Below, piece by piece: positions 54,289 through 62,367 of a stretch of DNA of 64,000 nt (the first letter of the stretch is position 1; every line of letters begins with the position of its first letter). Origin of the DNA: Corynebacterium sp. 21KM1197 (GTDB lineage Bacteria; Actinomycetota; Actinomycetes; Mycobacteriales; Mycobacteriaceae); assembly GCF_033783015.1 (NCBI RefSeq), contig NZ_CP123907.1, positions 868,001 to 932,000 on the forward strand, written 5' to 3'. The position numbers and the translations under genes are program-made. The notes below the pieces were generated by a model, which ran no database searches, had not been told where the DNA came from, and saw only the letters and a list, made by a program, of their open reading frames with translations.

Positions 54289-54314
54289 CGCCCACAGATC
54301 ACAGGGGGTAGAAC

Positions 54315-55103
54315 GTGCCCACGAGGCCCCGCCAGGACAACGTCATTTACGCCAACTTTGGCGCGCGTTCCGCTGCGACGAAGAACCCCACCCACGAGGT
54401 GCGCAGGAGCACCACGTATCCCCCCGCCGCGCAGTGGCTTATCGACGCCCTGGCTCCCGTGGATTCCCAGCGCTATCAGCGCGGCCGGGACTACGCGCGC
54501 ACGGGGCACGTGCTCTCCCTGGAACTAGAGCACGGCAGGATTGCCGCGCAGGTGGCGGGCAGCCACAACGAGCCGTTTTCCGTGGTGATCTCCCTGCCGT
54601 GGCGCGGCCCCGACGACCTCACGGCGGTGCCCCGGGCGCTGGCCGCCACCAGCGGGAGCCTGGATCGCGCGCGCAACGGGCAGCTCGATCCCGTGGTGTT
54701 AGAGGCGCTGGTGGGCGAGGGGATCACGTTCCGCTGTGATTGCCCCGATCACAGCGAGATCTGCAAGCACGCCGTGGCGGTGGCGGAGGTGGCCGCGCAG
54801 CGCATAGCGGAGCGCCCCACCATGCTCTTTGAACTCCGGGGCCTGGACATGGGCTCCGTGGAGCGGCAGATGATCGAGCAGGCCCGGCAGGTGGGGGAGG
54901 AATCCGCCCGGGCCACCGATGATCGTTTTTGGCAGGGGGCGGCCTTACCGGAGCTTCCCAACCCCTCCGCGTCCCCGGCCCTGGAGGATTCCGATCTCAA
55001 CCTGCTGCACAAGGCCATGCGCACGGTCTCTTATACCGCCGTGGAACAATTACGCGCGGTGGCCGATATAGAAGATATGTATGACTACCTTCTACGGAGA
55101 TAA
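54315..55103 (+). CDS. SWIM zinc-finger protein
   Basis: A 262-residue protein whose SWIM zinc site FRCDCPDHSEICKHAVAV (C-x-C-xn-C-x-H) lies near residues 138-155. The N-terminus is basic, and the RYQRGRDYARTGHV block before the finger is typical of the group. Bacterial SWIM proteins are often encoded beside SNF2 ATPases, as here (27 bases downstream), and probably act as DNA-binding or protein-interaction partners. GTG 54315 follows GGGGGTAGAAC. It carries a GCTTATCGACG copy at 54437. Confidence 0.88.
   Translation: MPTRPRQDNVIYANFGARSAATKNPTHEVRRSTTYPPAAQWLIDALAPVDSQRYQRGRDYARTGHVLSLELEHGRIAAQVAGSHNEPFSVVISLPWRGPDDLTAVPRALAATSGSLDRARNGQLDPVVLEALVGEGITFRCDCPDHSEICKHAVAVAEVAAQRIAERPTMLFELRGLDMGSVERQMIEQARQVGEESARATDDRFWQGAALPELPNPSASPALEDSDLNLLHKAMRTVSYTAVEQLRAVADIEDMYDYLLRR
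54437..54447 (+). repeat. GCTTATCGACG motif copy 9
   Basis: Exact copy in the SWIM-protein gene, read CTT ATC GAC (Leu-Ile-Asp). Confidence 0.6.
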
Positions 55104-55112
55104 GGGGGCGGC

Positions 55113-56258
55113 ATGGCTGCTACCACGTTTATTCATACCTCGGACCTGCAATGGGGCATGACGCGCTGGTTCCTGGACGCGGATGCCCAGGCGAGGTTCG
55201 AGGCCGCGCGGCTGGACGCGGTGCGCAAGATCGGGGAGATTGCCCGCTATCGGGGGGCGGACTTTGTGGTGATGGCGGGGGATATTTTTGATAAAAATAG
55301 CCTCTCCCGCCGCACACAGGGGCGTGCCCTGGACGCTCTGGCCAGCATGGGGGTGCCGGTGTTCTTGCTTCCGGGCAATCACGATCCCCTGGTGGCGGAC
55401 TCTCCCTTTTATGCCGCCGCCGATATTCCGGGGGTGACCATTCTGCGCGATCAGCAGCCGGTGATCGCCCGCGAGGGCGTGGAGGTGGTGGGGGCTCCGC
55501 TCAAAGCCAAGTACGCGAGCACCGATCTGGTGGCTCAAACCTTGGCCGGATTGAAACCCACTTCCGGGGTGCGGGTGGCGGTGGGCCACGGCCAGGTGGA
55601 GGGGCGCGCGGGGGAGGCGGACCCGGCTCTGATCGACCTATCGCGGGTGGAAAGTGCGTTGGCGGCCGGGGTGATTGATTACCTGGCGCTGGGGGATACC
55701 CACTCCACGCAGCAGGTGGGGGATAGCGGCCGGGTGTGGTTCTCCGGTGCCCCGGAGGTCACGGATTTTCACGATCACTACCAGGGAAAAAACGGCGGCG
55801 AGGTGGATTCCGGCAACGTGCTCTGCGTGAGCATAGAAAAAACCTCCGCCACCCATGCTCGCGTGGAGGTGGAAAAAATCCCCGTGGGCAGCTGGCTCTT
55901 TGAGGCCCTGGACGCGGAGGTTAATACCGCCGAGGAGGTGGCGGACTTCCTGGCCGCTTTGGAGGCCTATCCGCACAAGGAGCGCACGGCGGTGAAATAT
56001 TCCCTGCGCGGCACGCTGGGGCTTGCGAACATGCGCGCCCTGGAGGCGGGATTGGAGCGGCTAGAGCCCGTGTTCGCGGCGCTCTACGAGCGACGTCGCC
56101 TCATGGACCTGCATTTGGCCCCCAACGCGGAGGAGATCGCGGGGGCGGATATTCGGGGCTTTGCGGCCGCCGCCCTGGAGGAATTGGTGGCCGCCGATGA
56201 AACGGACGCGGTCAATCTCCTGCTGAGGCTGAGCGCACGAGCGGAGGAGCGAGCATGA
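55113..56258 (+). CDS. SbcD-like metallophosphoesterase (DNA repair nuclease)
   Basis: A 381-residue calcineurin-like phosphoesterase of the SbcD/Mre11 group (Rv1277-like). Metal motifs: IHTSDLQWGMTRWF (usual Asp-x-His reads Asp-x-Gln here), FVVMAGDIFDKNSL, LLPGNHDPL, VAVGHGQVEG and YLALGDTHSTQQV. A C-terminal capping region follows. ATG 55113 has a GGGGGCGGC upstream. The stop overlaps the SbcC-like start (ATGA), so the two subunits are translated together. It may form a nuclease complex with the next product; the His-to-Gln change may be typical of this branch. Confidence 0.85.
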   Translation: MAATTFIHTSDLQWGMTRWFLDADAQARFEAARLDAVRKIGEIARYRGADFVVMAGDIFDKNSLSRRTQGRALDALASMGVPVFLLPGNHDPLVADSPFYAAADIPGVTILRDQQPVIAREGVEVVGAPLKAKYASTDLVAQTLAGLKPTSGVRVAVGHGQVEGRAGEADPALIDLSRVESALAAGVIDYLALGDTHSTQQVGDSGRVWFSGAPEVTDFHDHYQGKNGGEVDSGNVLCVSIEKTSATHARVEVEKIPVGSWLFEALDAEVNTAEEVADFLAALEAYPHKERTAVKYSLRGTLGLANMRALEAGLERLEPVFAALYERRRLMDLHLAPNAEEIAGADIRGFAAAALEELVAADETDAVNLLLRLSARAEERA

Positions 56259-58822
56259 AGATCCGCAGCCTGGTGATAGAACACTTCCGGGGCATTGAGC
56301 ACCTGGAACTGAGCGATGTCCCCGAGCGCGGCGTGGTGCTGATCGCCGGGGACAACGAGCAGGGCAAGTCCACGCTCATGGAGGCGGTGCGCGGGGTGCT
56401 CCAGGAGCGGCACTCCGGCAAGAACAAGAAGGTCAAGGCGTGGCAGCCGGTGGGCACCGATGAGGCGCCGCAGGTGAGCCTGGCGGCCACGATCGGCCCC
56501 TACGAGGTGGAGGTGACCAAGAGGTGGCTGCGCAAAGCCATGTGCACCCTGCGCCTGAGCGGGGAGACAACGGAAAACCTCAGCGGGCGTGAGGCCGATG
56601 ATCGCCTGGAGAAGTTGCTCGCGGAGCACACCGATGAACACCTCCTCGACGTGCTCTTCCTGGAACAAGGAGAGGCGGCCGAACTAGCGCAGGCCGCGGG
56701 TATTCCCTCGCTGACCAGGGTGCTCGACGAGCGTATCGGGCAGGAGGCCCAGGATTCCCAGGCCGATTCCGCGCTGATGGCGGCCGTGGCGGAGGAATAC
56801 CAGCGCTATTACACCGAGGGTGGAAAACCACGTGGTGAGTTGCGCGCGGCGCAGCAGGAGGACACCCAAGCGCGGGAACACCTGGCCCAGGCGCGCACGG
56901 AGATGGACAACCTCTCCGCCCAGGTGGACAAGGTGGAAAGCCTGCGCCGCCGCGAGGCCGAGGCGCGGCAGGCGCTGCCGGAGGCGGAGGAGGACGCGGC
57001 CCGGGCCGAGGTCCGATACCGGGCCGCCGCCAAGGCCACCGAGGAGCGCGAACGGGCGCAGCGGGAATTGCGCGACGCCACCGTGCTCTGGGAATCCGCC
57101 GAGGCGCGGTATAAGGAGCGCCAGAAACTGCGCGCGGAGTGCGAGGGGGCGGCCGTTGCGCTGCGCGATCTCAAGGCGGCGAGCGCGGAGGCCGGCCGTG
57201 CGGCGGAGGCCGACGATCAGGCCCTGCGGGAGGCCCTGGGCGCCAGGGATAAGGCGCGTGAGGCTCTGGGCGAGGCGAAGAAGAGCCACGGGGTGACCAA
57301 GGAAAATCTCAGCGCCGCCCGCGCCCAGCAGAAACTCAGCGAAGCGGAGGAAATACTCCGCCGGGTGAGCGAGATGGATGAGCACCTGGCCGCCCTGGGC
57401 AGCCGAACCGTGAGCAAGAAGCAGCTCAAGGAGGCGGAGGAGGCCTATAGCGAGGTGCGCGTGGCGGAGGCGGTGCGCAGCAGGACCACCGCGCGCCTGC
57501 TGCTGAGCGGCCCGGCGGAGAGCACGGTGCTTATCGACGACACCCCCGGCCCCCTGCCGCAGGAGGTGGAACTGCGCGAGGGCACCCGCGTGCAGATTGG
57601 TGAGGTCACCGCCGTGTACTCGCAAGGAGAAGAGCGAGGCGAGGACCCGGTGCTGGCCGCCGAGGAACACCTGGCGCGGCTTCTGGAAAACCTGGATTGC
57701 GAATCCCTCGATGAGGCTCGCGCGGCCGCCGAGTCCACCGAGCAGCGCGGCCTAATACGCAAGGAACGCGAGGGGGCCCTGCGCGGGCGCAAGCCTGAGG
57801 AGGTGCGCGCGGAGCGCGAGGACATGCGCGCGCGGGTGACGGGCAGGGAGGAGATCCCCGAACTGGACGAGGCCGAGTCCGCAGAGGAGCAGGCCGCCGG
57901 TGAGGTGGAGGAACGGGAAAAATCGGTGAACCTCGCGGAGCAAGCCGTGGAGGAACTGCGGGAGAGCCCCACCGTGGCGGCCCTGGCGCGGGCGCAGGCC
58001 AGCGCGGAACTGGCGGAGCAGCGCCACCGCGATCTTGAAACCCGGCTGGCCCAGGCGCAGGAGGAGGCCCCGGAGGAAAACCTGGCGGCCGCCGCACACG
58101 AGGCCGCCGCGCGCCGGGATTCCGCCCAGGTGACCTATGAGCGGGCCAAGAAGGCCGAGGAGGGCACCGATCCCGAGCAGAGCGAGCGGCTATGGCGCGG
58201 GGCGGTGGCGCAGTGCGAGAGCCTGCGCGAGGAGGTGGCGCGTACCACCAGGGAATTAGACCGCCTGAGCAGCTATATCGAGGCGGCCTATGGCGCGGGC
58301 GAGCGCCTGGCCCAGGCGGAGGCCCAGGCGGAGGCGGTGGGACGCAGATTGGCGGCGGTGCAGCGCCGCGCCCGGGCCGCCGCCACCGTGCGCGAGGCGC
58401 TGGTACGCCACCGCGACGCCGCTCGCTCCCGCTATGCGGGGCCGTTTGCGCAACAACTCACCGCGCTGGGCCGCACGGTATTCGGCCGCGATGTGGAGTT
58501 CCGCCTCACCGAGGATCTGGCGATCCAGGAGCGGGTATTGGCGGGAAGAAACATCGCGGTGAGCGACCTCTCCGGGGGTGCCCAGGAACAGGTGGCGCTG
58601 ATGACGCGCTTTGCCATCGCGGGGCTGGTGGGCGATTCCATGCCGGTGTTTATCGACGACGCCCTGGGCAGCACCGACCCCGACCGCCTGGCGCTCATGG
58701 CCGCGCTGCTGAGCAAGGTGGGGGAGGAGCACCAGGTGTTCGTGCTCACCTGCGTGCCGCAGCGCTACGCGCAGGTGGTCAAGCAGCGCGACTATCGGAT
58801 CGAGGACCTTAAGAGTTCTTAA
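56255..58822 (+). CDS. SbcC/Rad50-like ATPase
   Basis: An 855-residue SMC-like ATPase partner of the SbcD-like nuclease (Rv1278-like). Walker A GDNEQGKSTLMEAV lies near residue 32. A very long Ala/Glu/Arg-rich coiled coil spans about residues 180-760, with a non-coiled insert near 405-470 (VLIDDTPGPLPQEVELREGTRVQIGEV). The ABC signature is LSGGAQEQVALMTRF and Walker B MPVFIDDALGSTDPDRLALM. No CxxC zinc hook was seen at the middle. The 3' end overlaps yceI tail to tail by 14 bases. A GCTTATCGACG copy lies at 57529. Confidence 0.88.
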   Translation: MKIRSLVIEHFRGIEHLELSDVPERGVVLIAGDNEQGKSTLMEAVRGVLQERHSGKNKKVKAWQPVGTDEAPQVSLAATIGPYEVEVTKRWLRKAMCTLRLSGETTENLSGREADDRLEKLLAEHTDEHLLDVLFLEQGEAAELAQAAGIPSLTRVLDERIGQEAQDSQADSALMAAVAEEYQRYYTEGGKPRGELRAAQQEDTQAREHLAQARTEMDNLSAQVDKVESLRRREAEARQALPEAEEDAARAEVRYRAAAKATEERERAQRELRDATVLWESAEARYKERQKLRAECEGAAVALRDLKAASAEAGRAAEADDQALREALGARDKAREALGEAKKSHGVTKENLSAARAQQKLSEAEEILRRVSEMDEHLAALGSRTVSKKQLKEAEEAYSEVRVAEAVRSRTTARLLLSGPAESTVLIDDTPGPLPQEVELREGTRVQIGEVTAVYSQGEERGEDPVLAAEEHLARLLENLDCESLDEARAAAESTEQRGLIRKEREGALRGRKPEEVRAEREDMRARVTGREEIPELDEAESAEEQAAGEVEEREKSVNLAEQAVEELRESPTVAALARAQASAELAEQRHRDLETRLAQAQEEAPEENLAAAAHEAAARRDSAQVTYERAKKAEEGTDPEQSERLWRGAVAQCESLREEVARTTRELDRLSSYIEAAYGAGERLAQAEAQAEAVGRRLAAVQRRARAAATVREALVRHRDAARSRYAGPFAQQLTALGRTVFGRDVEFRLTEDLAIQERVLAGRNIAVSDLSGGAQEQVALMTRFAIAGLVGDSMPVFIDDALGSTDPDRLALMAALLSKVGEEHQVFVLTCVPQRYAQVVKQRDYRIEDLKSS
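57529..57539 (+). repeat. GCTTATCGACG motif copy 10
   Basis: Exact copy in the SbcC-like gene, read CTT ATC GAC (Leu-Ile-Asp). Confidence 0.6.
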
Positions 58823-59357
58823 CCGCGGAACCCTCGATCTCGATGGCGATCTCCTCGGAGAGCATGAGGCCACCGGCCTTCATGGGCATCTGGAAGTCCA
58901 CGCCGTAATCCTTGCGGTTGATGGAGGTGGTGGCGCTAAAGCCCAGGCGGGTGGCTCCCATCGGGTCCTCTGCCTGGCCGAATACCTCCACGTCCAGGGT
59001 GACGGGCTTGGTGGTGCCCTTGATGGTGAGGTCGCCGGTGATGGTGCCGGAGTTCTCGTTCTTGATCTCAAAGGAGGTGGCGGTGAAGGTCATCTCCGGG
59101 AAGTTCTCTACGTCAAAGAAGTCGCTGCCCTTGACGTGGGCATCGCGGTCGGCGTTGCCGGTATCGATGGAGTCCGTCTGAATGGTGGCGGTAACGGAGG
59201 AGTGGGACTGTTCCTCGGCATCGACGGTGATATTCCCCTCGAAGGAGCGGAAGAAGCCGCGCACCTTGGAGATCATGGCGTGGCGTACCACAAAGCCGAC
59301 GGTGCTGTGGGTGGCGTCGAGGGTGTAGGTGCCGTTGAGGTTGGACAGGTTGGACAT
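58809..59357 (-). CDS. YceI-family lipocalin-like protein
   Basis: A 182-residue soluble protein of the YceI family, beta-barrels that bind polyisoprenoid or other long-chain amphiphiles. GTYTLDATHSTVGFVVRHAMISKVRGFFRSFEG is the diagnostic start; HVKGSDFFDVENFPEMTFTATSF and KDYGVDFQMP follow. No signal peptide is seen, so this copy is probably cytoplasmic. AAGGAAAACACC precedes the ATG. It is divergent from a MarR regulator, and a palindrome overlaps its -35, so MarR repression is likely. Confidence 0.9.
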   Translation of the reverse strand: MSNLSNLNGTYTLDATHSTVGFVVRHAMISKVRGFFRSFEGNITVDAEEQSHSSVTATIQTDSIDTGNADRDAHVKGSDFFDVENFPEMTFTATSFEIKNENSGTITGDLTIKGTTKPVTLDVEVFGQAEDPMGATRLGFSATTSINRKDYGVDFQMPMKAGGLMLSEEIAIEIEGSAVKNS

Positions 59358-59415
59358 GGTGTTTTCCTTTCTTCGTGGGTGCCTTGCGGCGGTACGGGAT
59401 CCAGCATAACCATTT

Positions 59416-59433
59416 ATATTGATATGTCAATAT
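59416..59433. promoter_or_regulatory. Palindromic operator overlapping yceI promoter
   Basis: ATATTGATATGTCAATAT has perfect 7-base arms (ATATTGA/TCAATAT). On the minus strand it overlaps TTGACA (-35), followed after 16 bases by TATGCT (-10) ahead of yceI. It is the expected kind of MarR-family site and lies between yceI and marR. Confidence 0.7.
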
Positions 59434-59531
59434 CTTTGGTGGCGTGTATTCTTCCGCGTGGTCTTTCGTAGGGGGCTGCGTGGAGACTATGGCCTGGGCA
59501 ACACGGTTTTTTCGGGGCGAGAGGTCTGACT

Positions 59532-60062
59532 ATGGTGAGGTTCATGGCAATATCACCGCGGTGGCTCACGGAGGAAGAGCAGGCCCTGTGGCGGCTCCTC
59601 CTGGCCGCCATGAGGAAGATCGAGCGCGTCTTGGATGAGACGCTTCAGGTGGGGCAGGACCTTTCCGGCTCGGAGTTTGGCGTGTTGGCCACCCTCTCCG
59701 AGGAGGAGGGGCGATCCATGCGGCTGCGGGATTTGTGCAATGCCCTTGACTGGGATCGCAGCAGGGCCTCGCACCTGGTGACCCGCATGGTCAAGAGGGG
59801 GTTGGTGACCAAGGGGCGCAGCGAGGAGGATGCGCGAGGGGTGGAGGTGTCCATCACTGAGGAGGGGATGGAGCGCTTGCGCCTTGCCGCGCCCGAGCAT
59901 GTGGAGAGTGTGCGCAGGTTGATCTTTGATCACCTCACGGGGGCGCAGGCGGAGGGATTGGCGGAGTTTCTGGAAGGGGTGCTGGCGGTGGACAATGTTC
60001 CCGGCGCTCCCGGTTTTAGCGGCACCTTGTGTGAGGACGTGCGCAGGGGCGGGGGTGAATAG
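59532..60062 (+). CDS. MarR-family transcriptional regulator
   Basis: A 176-residue winged-helix regulator. Helices (TEEEQALWRLLLAAMRKIERVLDETL) lead into LSGSEFGVLATLSEEEGRSMRLRDLCNALDWDRSRASHLVTRMVKRGLVTKGRSEEDARGVEVSITEEG, the classic MarR recognition helix and beta-wing with Asp-x-Arg. Its ligand is unknown. It is divergent from yceI with a perfect 18-base palindrome between them. ATG 59532 has GAGAGG upstream; ATG 59544 is possible. A TATTCT hexamer at 59448 may be its -10. Confidence 0.88.
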   Translation: MVRFMAISPRWLTEEEQALWRLLLAAMRKIERVLDETLQVGQDLSGSEFGVLATLSEEEGRSMRLRDLCNALDWDRSRASHLVTRMVKRGLVTKGRSEEDARGVEVSITEEGMERLRLAAPEHVESVRRLIFDHLTGAQAEGLAEFLEGVLAVDNVPGAPGFSGTLCEDVRRGGGE

Positions 60063-60367
60063 GGGGTGGGTAGGGGTGCTGCGGGGGGATGTAAAAGGTC
60101 AAGTCGGGGGGACTGTGGGGAACCTCGGGAACGTTTTCCGCTGCGAGTATGTGTGGGATGGTTTCCTTGGCAATGATATGAGGTAGACGATATTGCATAA
60201 TTGGCAATGGGAAAAGTGAACTTTTCTTGTGGTGGTGCTGGGCATGGACTTATTTTCAGGTAAGGTCATGCGGCAATGGCGGGGAAAACGCTGCGATCCT
60301 TTTGGTGTTTCTCCTCACTTTTGAGTAGTGCAGTACGGGCAATGCAATAAGAAAGGGAGGTTTCCCA
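60063..60367. other. Intergenic region upstream of lipase, with palindromes
   Basis: A 305-base gap, more AT-rich at its end. It holds ATTGC-N7-GCAAT (60192-60208), a CATAAT hexamer (60196-60201) that could be a -10, and the palindrome GAAAAGTGAACTTTTC (60211-60226), which would fall in the 5' leader. AAAGGGAGG lies before GTG 60368. No gene was identified. Confidence 0.4.
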
Positions 60368-61518
60368 GTGACCTCACGTTTTACCTCTATGGATCTATCT
60401 TCTATGGGCCGCCGCATTGCGGCCGCCGTCGCGGCCGTGGGGCTTGCCGCAGGGGCGGGAGTGGACGGGGTGGCGGTGGCACCGGCCACCGCAGCGCCCT
60501 CCGCTATCGCCTCGAACCAGCCGGTAGTACCTGCCGGGGAGTCGGGATCGGTGTCCGGGAATCGGGATGAGGCGCAGCCGGGAGAGGTGCTGGCCTGGAC
60601 GGGCATGGGGCCGCACGTGGCCCCCGTGGATAACATCGTGGCCTCCATGGCCACTCAGGCCAGGTACACCAATCCCAGCCCCATGAATACCAACGTGGAA
60701 TGTACCCCCGCGCCGGGGAAAATCCCGTGATTTTCATTCACGGAATGTCCGCTAATTTCTACCAAACCTACGCCTCTTTTGCGCCCTACATCGCGGCGCA
60801 GGGCAAGTGCGTGTACGGCATGAACTACGGGGCCTTTAATGGCAGCGAGGGGACGGAGGGGAGTTCCCTGGCGGGTTCCATTCCCGGGGCGGGAGCCTTG
60901 GCCCCCATGAGTTCCTCCCTGGAGGTGGTCACGGAGCAGATCGAAAGAGTGAAAAAGAACACCGGGGCCGCCGAGGTGGACCTTGTTGGCTACTCCGAGG
61001 GCGGCTCGCTCGCCGCGGCCTATACCAAGAACGTGGGCGGGCAGGGCGTGGGTACCGTGGTGACCCTGGCTGGGGTGCTGCGCGGTACCTCCATGCTGGG
61101 CCTTTCCACCGTGGCCACCGGACTCAACAACGCGGGTTCCTCCGTGGACCCCGCCATTGATGCCATCATGGGCCCCGGTGCCCGCGATCTCCTGGAGCAC
61201 TCGGACTTCATGGTGAACTTGCGCGAGGGGGGAATAGAGGTGCCCGGCGTGCGCTACGTGGCCATCTCCACGCTTTTCGACGAAGCCGCCACGCCACTGA
61301 GCCACACCCAGTTCTCCGGCGGAGATTATCGCAACATCCTGCTTCAGGAGGGTTGCGTGCAGGATCGCTCCGATCACCTGGGAATCACGTTCTCCCCGCG
61401 CGCCTACGCGCTCACGGCTAACGCGCTGGGCCGCAACGTGGAGGTGCCGTGCACGGCGATGGCGGGCCCCATTCCGGTTTCCGCCCCCTCGGCCGGATCT
61501 AGCCCGCTTAGTTCCTAG
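60368..61518 (+). pseudogene. Secreted lipase/esterase, frameshifted
   Basis: Two overlapping reading frames make one lipase. The first (60368-60730) has a signal peptide (RRIAAAVAAVGLAAGAGVDG and Ala-x-Ala) and ends CTPAPGKIP. The second (in frame to 61518) begins at NPVIFIHGMSANFYQTYASF and carries the GxSxG nucleophile elbow VDLVGYSEGGS and a C-terminal His region (QDRSDHLGITF). Adding one A in the AAAA run at 60719-60722 would join them as PAPGKNPVIFIHG, a natural alpha/beta-hydrolase start. It is either a genuine frameshift mutation, phase variation or an assembly error. GTG 60368 follows AAAGGGAGG. Confidence 0.75.
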
Positions 61519-61922
61519 GTTCGGGGATTGATGAGGCCGGAGCCTGCCGGGGCGTGGGCGGGATCCTCGCCGTATTCCACCTGGCGGTTGTGCTTATCGA
61601 CGAACACCACGCGCGGGCTGTATCCCGCCAACTCCTCCTCCGAGTACATTGCGTAGCCGATGATGATGACGAGATCACCCGGGGAGATGAGGCGGGCGGC
61701 GGCGCCGTTGATACCGATGATGCCGCTGCCGCGCTCGCCGGCAATGGCATACGTGGTTAGGCGGTGGCCATTATCAATGTCCACGACGTCAATTTGCTCG
61801 CCTTCCAAGAGCCCGGCCTGGTCCATGAGGTCCTGGTCGATGGTGCAGGAACCCACGTAGTGCAGATCCGCATGGGTGACCGTGGCGCGATGAATCTTTG
61901 ACTTCAGCATGGTGCGAAACAC
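61515..61922 (-). CDS. panD: Aspartate 1-decarboxylase
   Basis: Pyruvoyl enzyme that makes beta-alanine for pantothenate and CoA. 135 residues. [25 protein letters not shown] holds the Gly-Ser self-processing site that generates the pyruvoyl group; [41 protein letters not shown] matches the core. GTG 61922 lies 8 bases after a minus-strand TAGGGT, so the message is probably leaderless; ATG 61910 is the conventional alternative. It is convergent with the lipase (4-base overlap). It carries a GCTTATCGACG copy at 61592. Confidence 0.95.
   Translation of the reverse strand: MFRTMLKSKIHRATVTHADLHYVGSCTIDQDLMDQAGLLEGEQIDVVDIDNGHRLTTYAIAGERGSGIIGINGAAARLISPGDLVIIIGYAMYSEEELAGYSPRVVFVDKHNRQVEYGEDPAHAPAGSGLINPRT
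61592..61602 (+). repeat. GCTTATCGACG motif copy 11
   Basis: Exact copy on the non-coding strand of panD; the coding strand reads GTC GAT AAG (Val-Asp-Lys). Confidence 0.6.
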
Positions 61923-62012
61923 GATTGTCCACCCTACCCTGCCTGGTGAGCCCTCTTGACGATGCGGCTGGGGGCGGGGATCCTGGGAAAGGACAGCCCG
62001 CCCAAGACTGTC

Positions 62013-62059
62013 AAAAGGCGAGGAGCCTCACCCGTCGCCTAAAGCAAGTGAGGCCCCTC
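62013..62059 (-). terminator. Terminator of a short minus-strand transcript
   Basis: GAGGGGCCTCAC pairs with GTGAGGCTCCTC (one G-T pair) over a 16-base loop, followed on the minus strand by CGCCTTTTGAC. It lies just past the candidate 23-residue peptide frame. Confidence 0.7.
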
Positions 62060-62065
62060 GTGAGG

Positions 62066-62137
62066 CTAGTTGAACAGTCGCATGGTGACATCACGGACAA
62101 TGTCCGCGATTTCTGTGGCTATCAACGTCACCAGCAC
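62066..62137 (-). CDS. Candidate 23-residue amphipathic peptide
   Basis: GTG 62137 opens a 23-codon frame with the pattern LVTLIATEIADIVRDVTMRL, a hydrophobic/amphipathic helix with evenly spaced charges. It is followed by a strong terminator (62013-62059) and preceded by a CATAAT hexamer (62194-62189) just beyond the tRNA terminator, so a compact minus-strand transcript of roughly 170 bases is likely. No good ribosome site was found. Size and shape recall type I toxin-like or small membrane peptides; this is inference, and the RNA might instead be non-coding. Confidence 0.35.
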   Translation of the reverse strand: MLVTLIATEIADIVRDVTMRLFN

Positions 62138-62210
62138 CTGGACGCAATCTCATGGATCGCGCGCCAGGTGCTTTTGCTTAACCCCGTTATTATGCACCTC
62201 AGAAACGACA

Positions 62211-62235
62211 AACCCCAGGTAGAAAACCTGGGGTT
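62211..62235 (-). terminator. Terminator of tRNA-Arg
   Basis: AACCCCAGGT pairs perfectly with ACCTGGGGTT over a 5-base loop, 9 bases past the tRNA 3' end, followed on the minus strand by TGTCGTTTC. Confidence 0.75.
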
Positions 62236-62243
62236 ATAAAAAG

Positions 62244-62316
62244 TGCCCCCGACAGGAGTCGAACCTGCGACCTACGGTACCGGAAACCGGCGCTCTATCC
62301 ACTGAGCTACGGAGGC
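62244..62316 (-). tRNA. tRNA-Arg (anticodon CCG)
   Basis: On the minus strand the acceptor GCCTCCG pairs with CGGGGGC. The D arm is GCTC..GAGC, the anticodon loop TTCCGGT gives anticodon CCG (reads CGG), and the T arm is GCAGG-TTCGACT-CCTGT. The anticodon stem CCGGT/ACCGT has one apparent mismatch at its base (C27-U43). CCA is not encoded. 73 bases. Confidence 0.93.
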
Positions 62317-62367
62317 GTGTGCCCACCATTGATGGGCAACGCAGCGATTCTATCACCGGCGGGGAAT

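Noticed and set aside
61898..62239. 113-codon plus-strand frame between panD and tRNA-Arg
   Set aside because: Overlaps the panD start and runs through two terminators; translation shows no family feature and no ribosome site.
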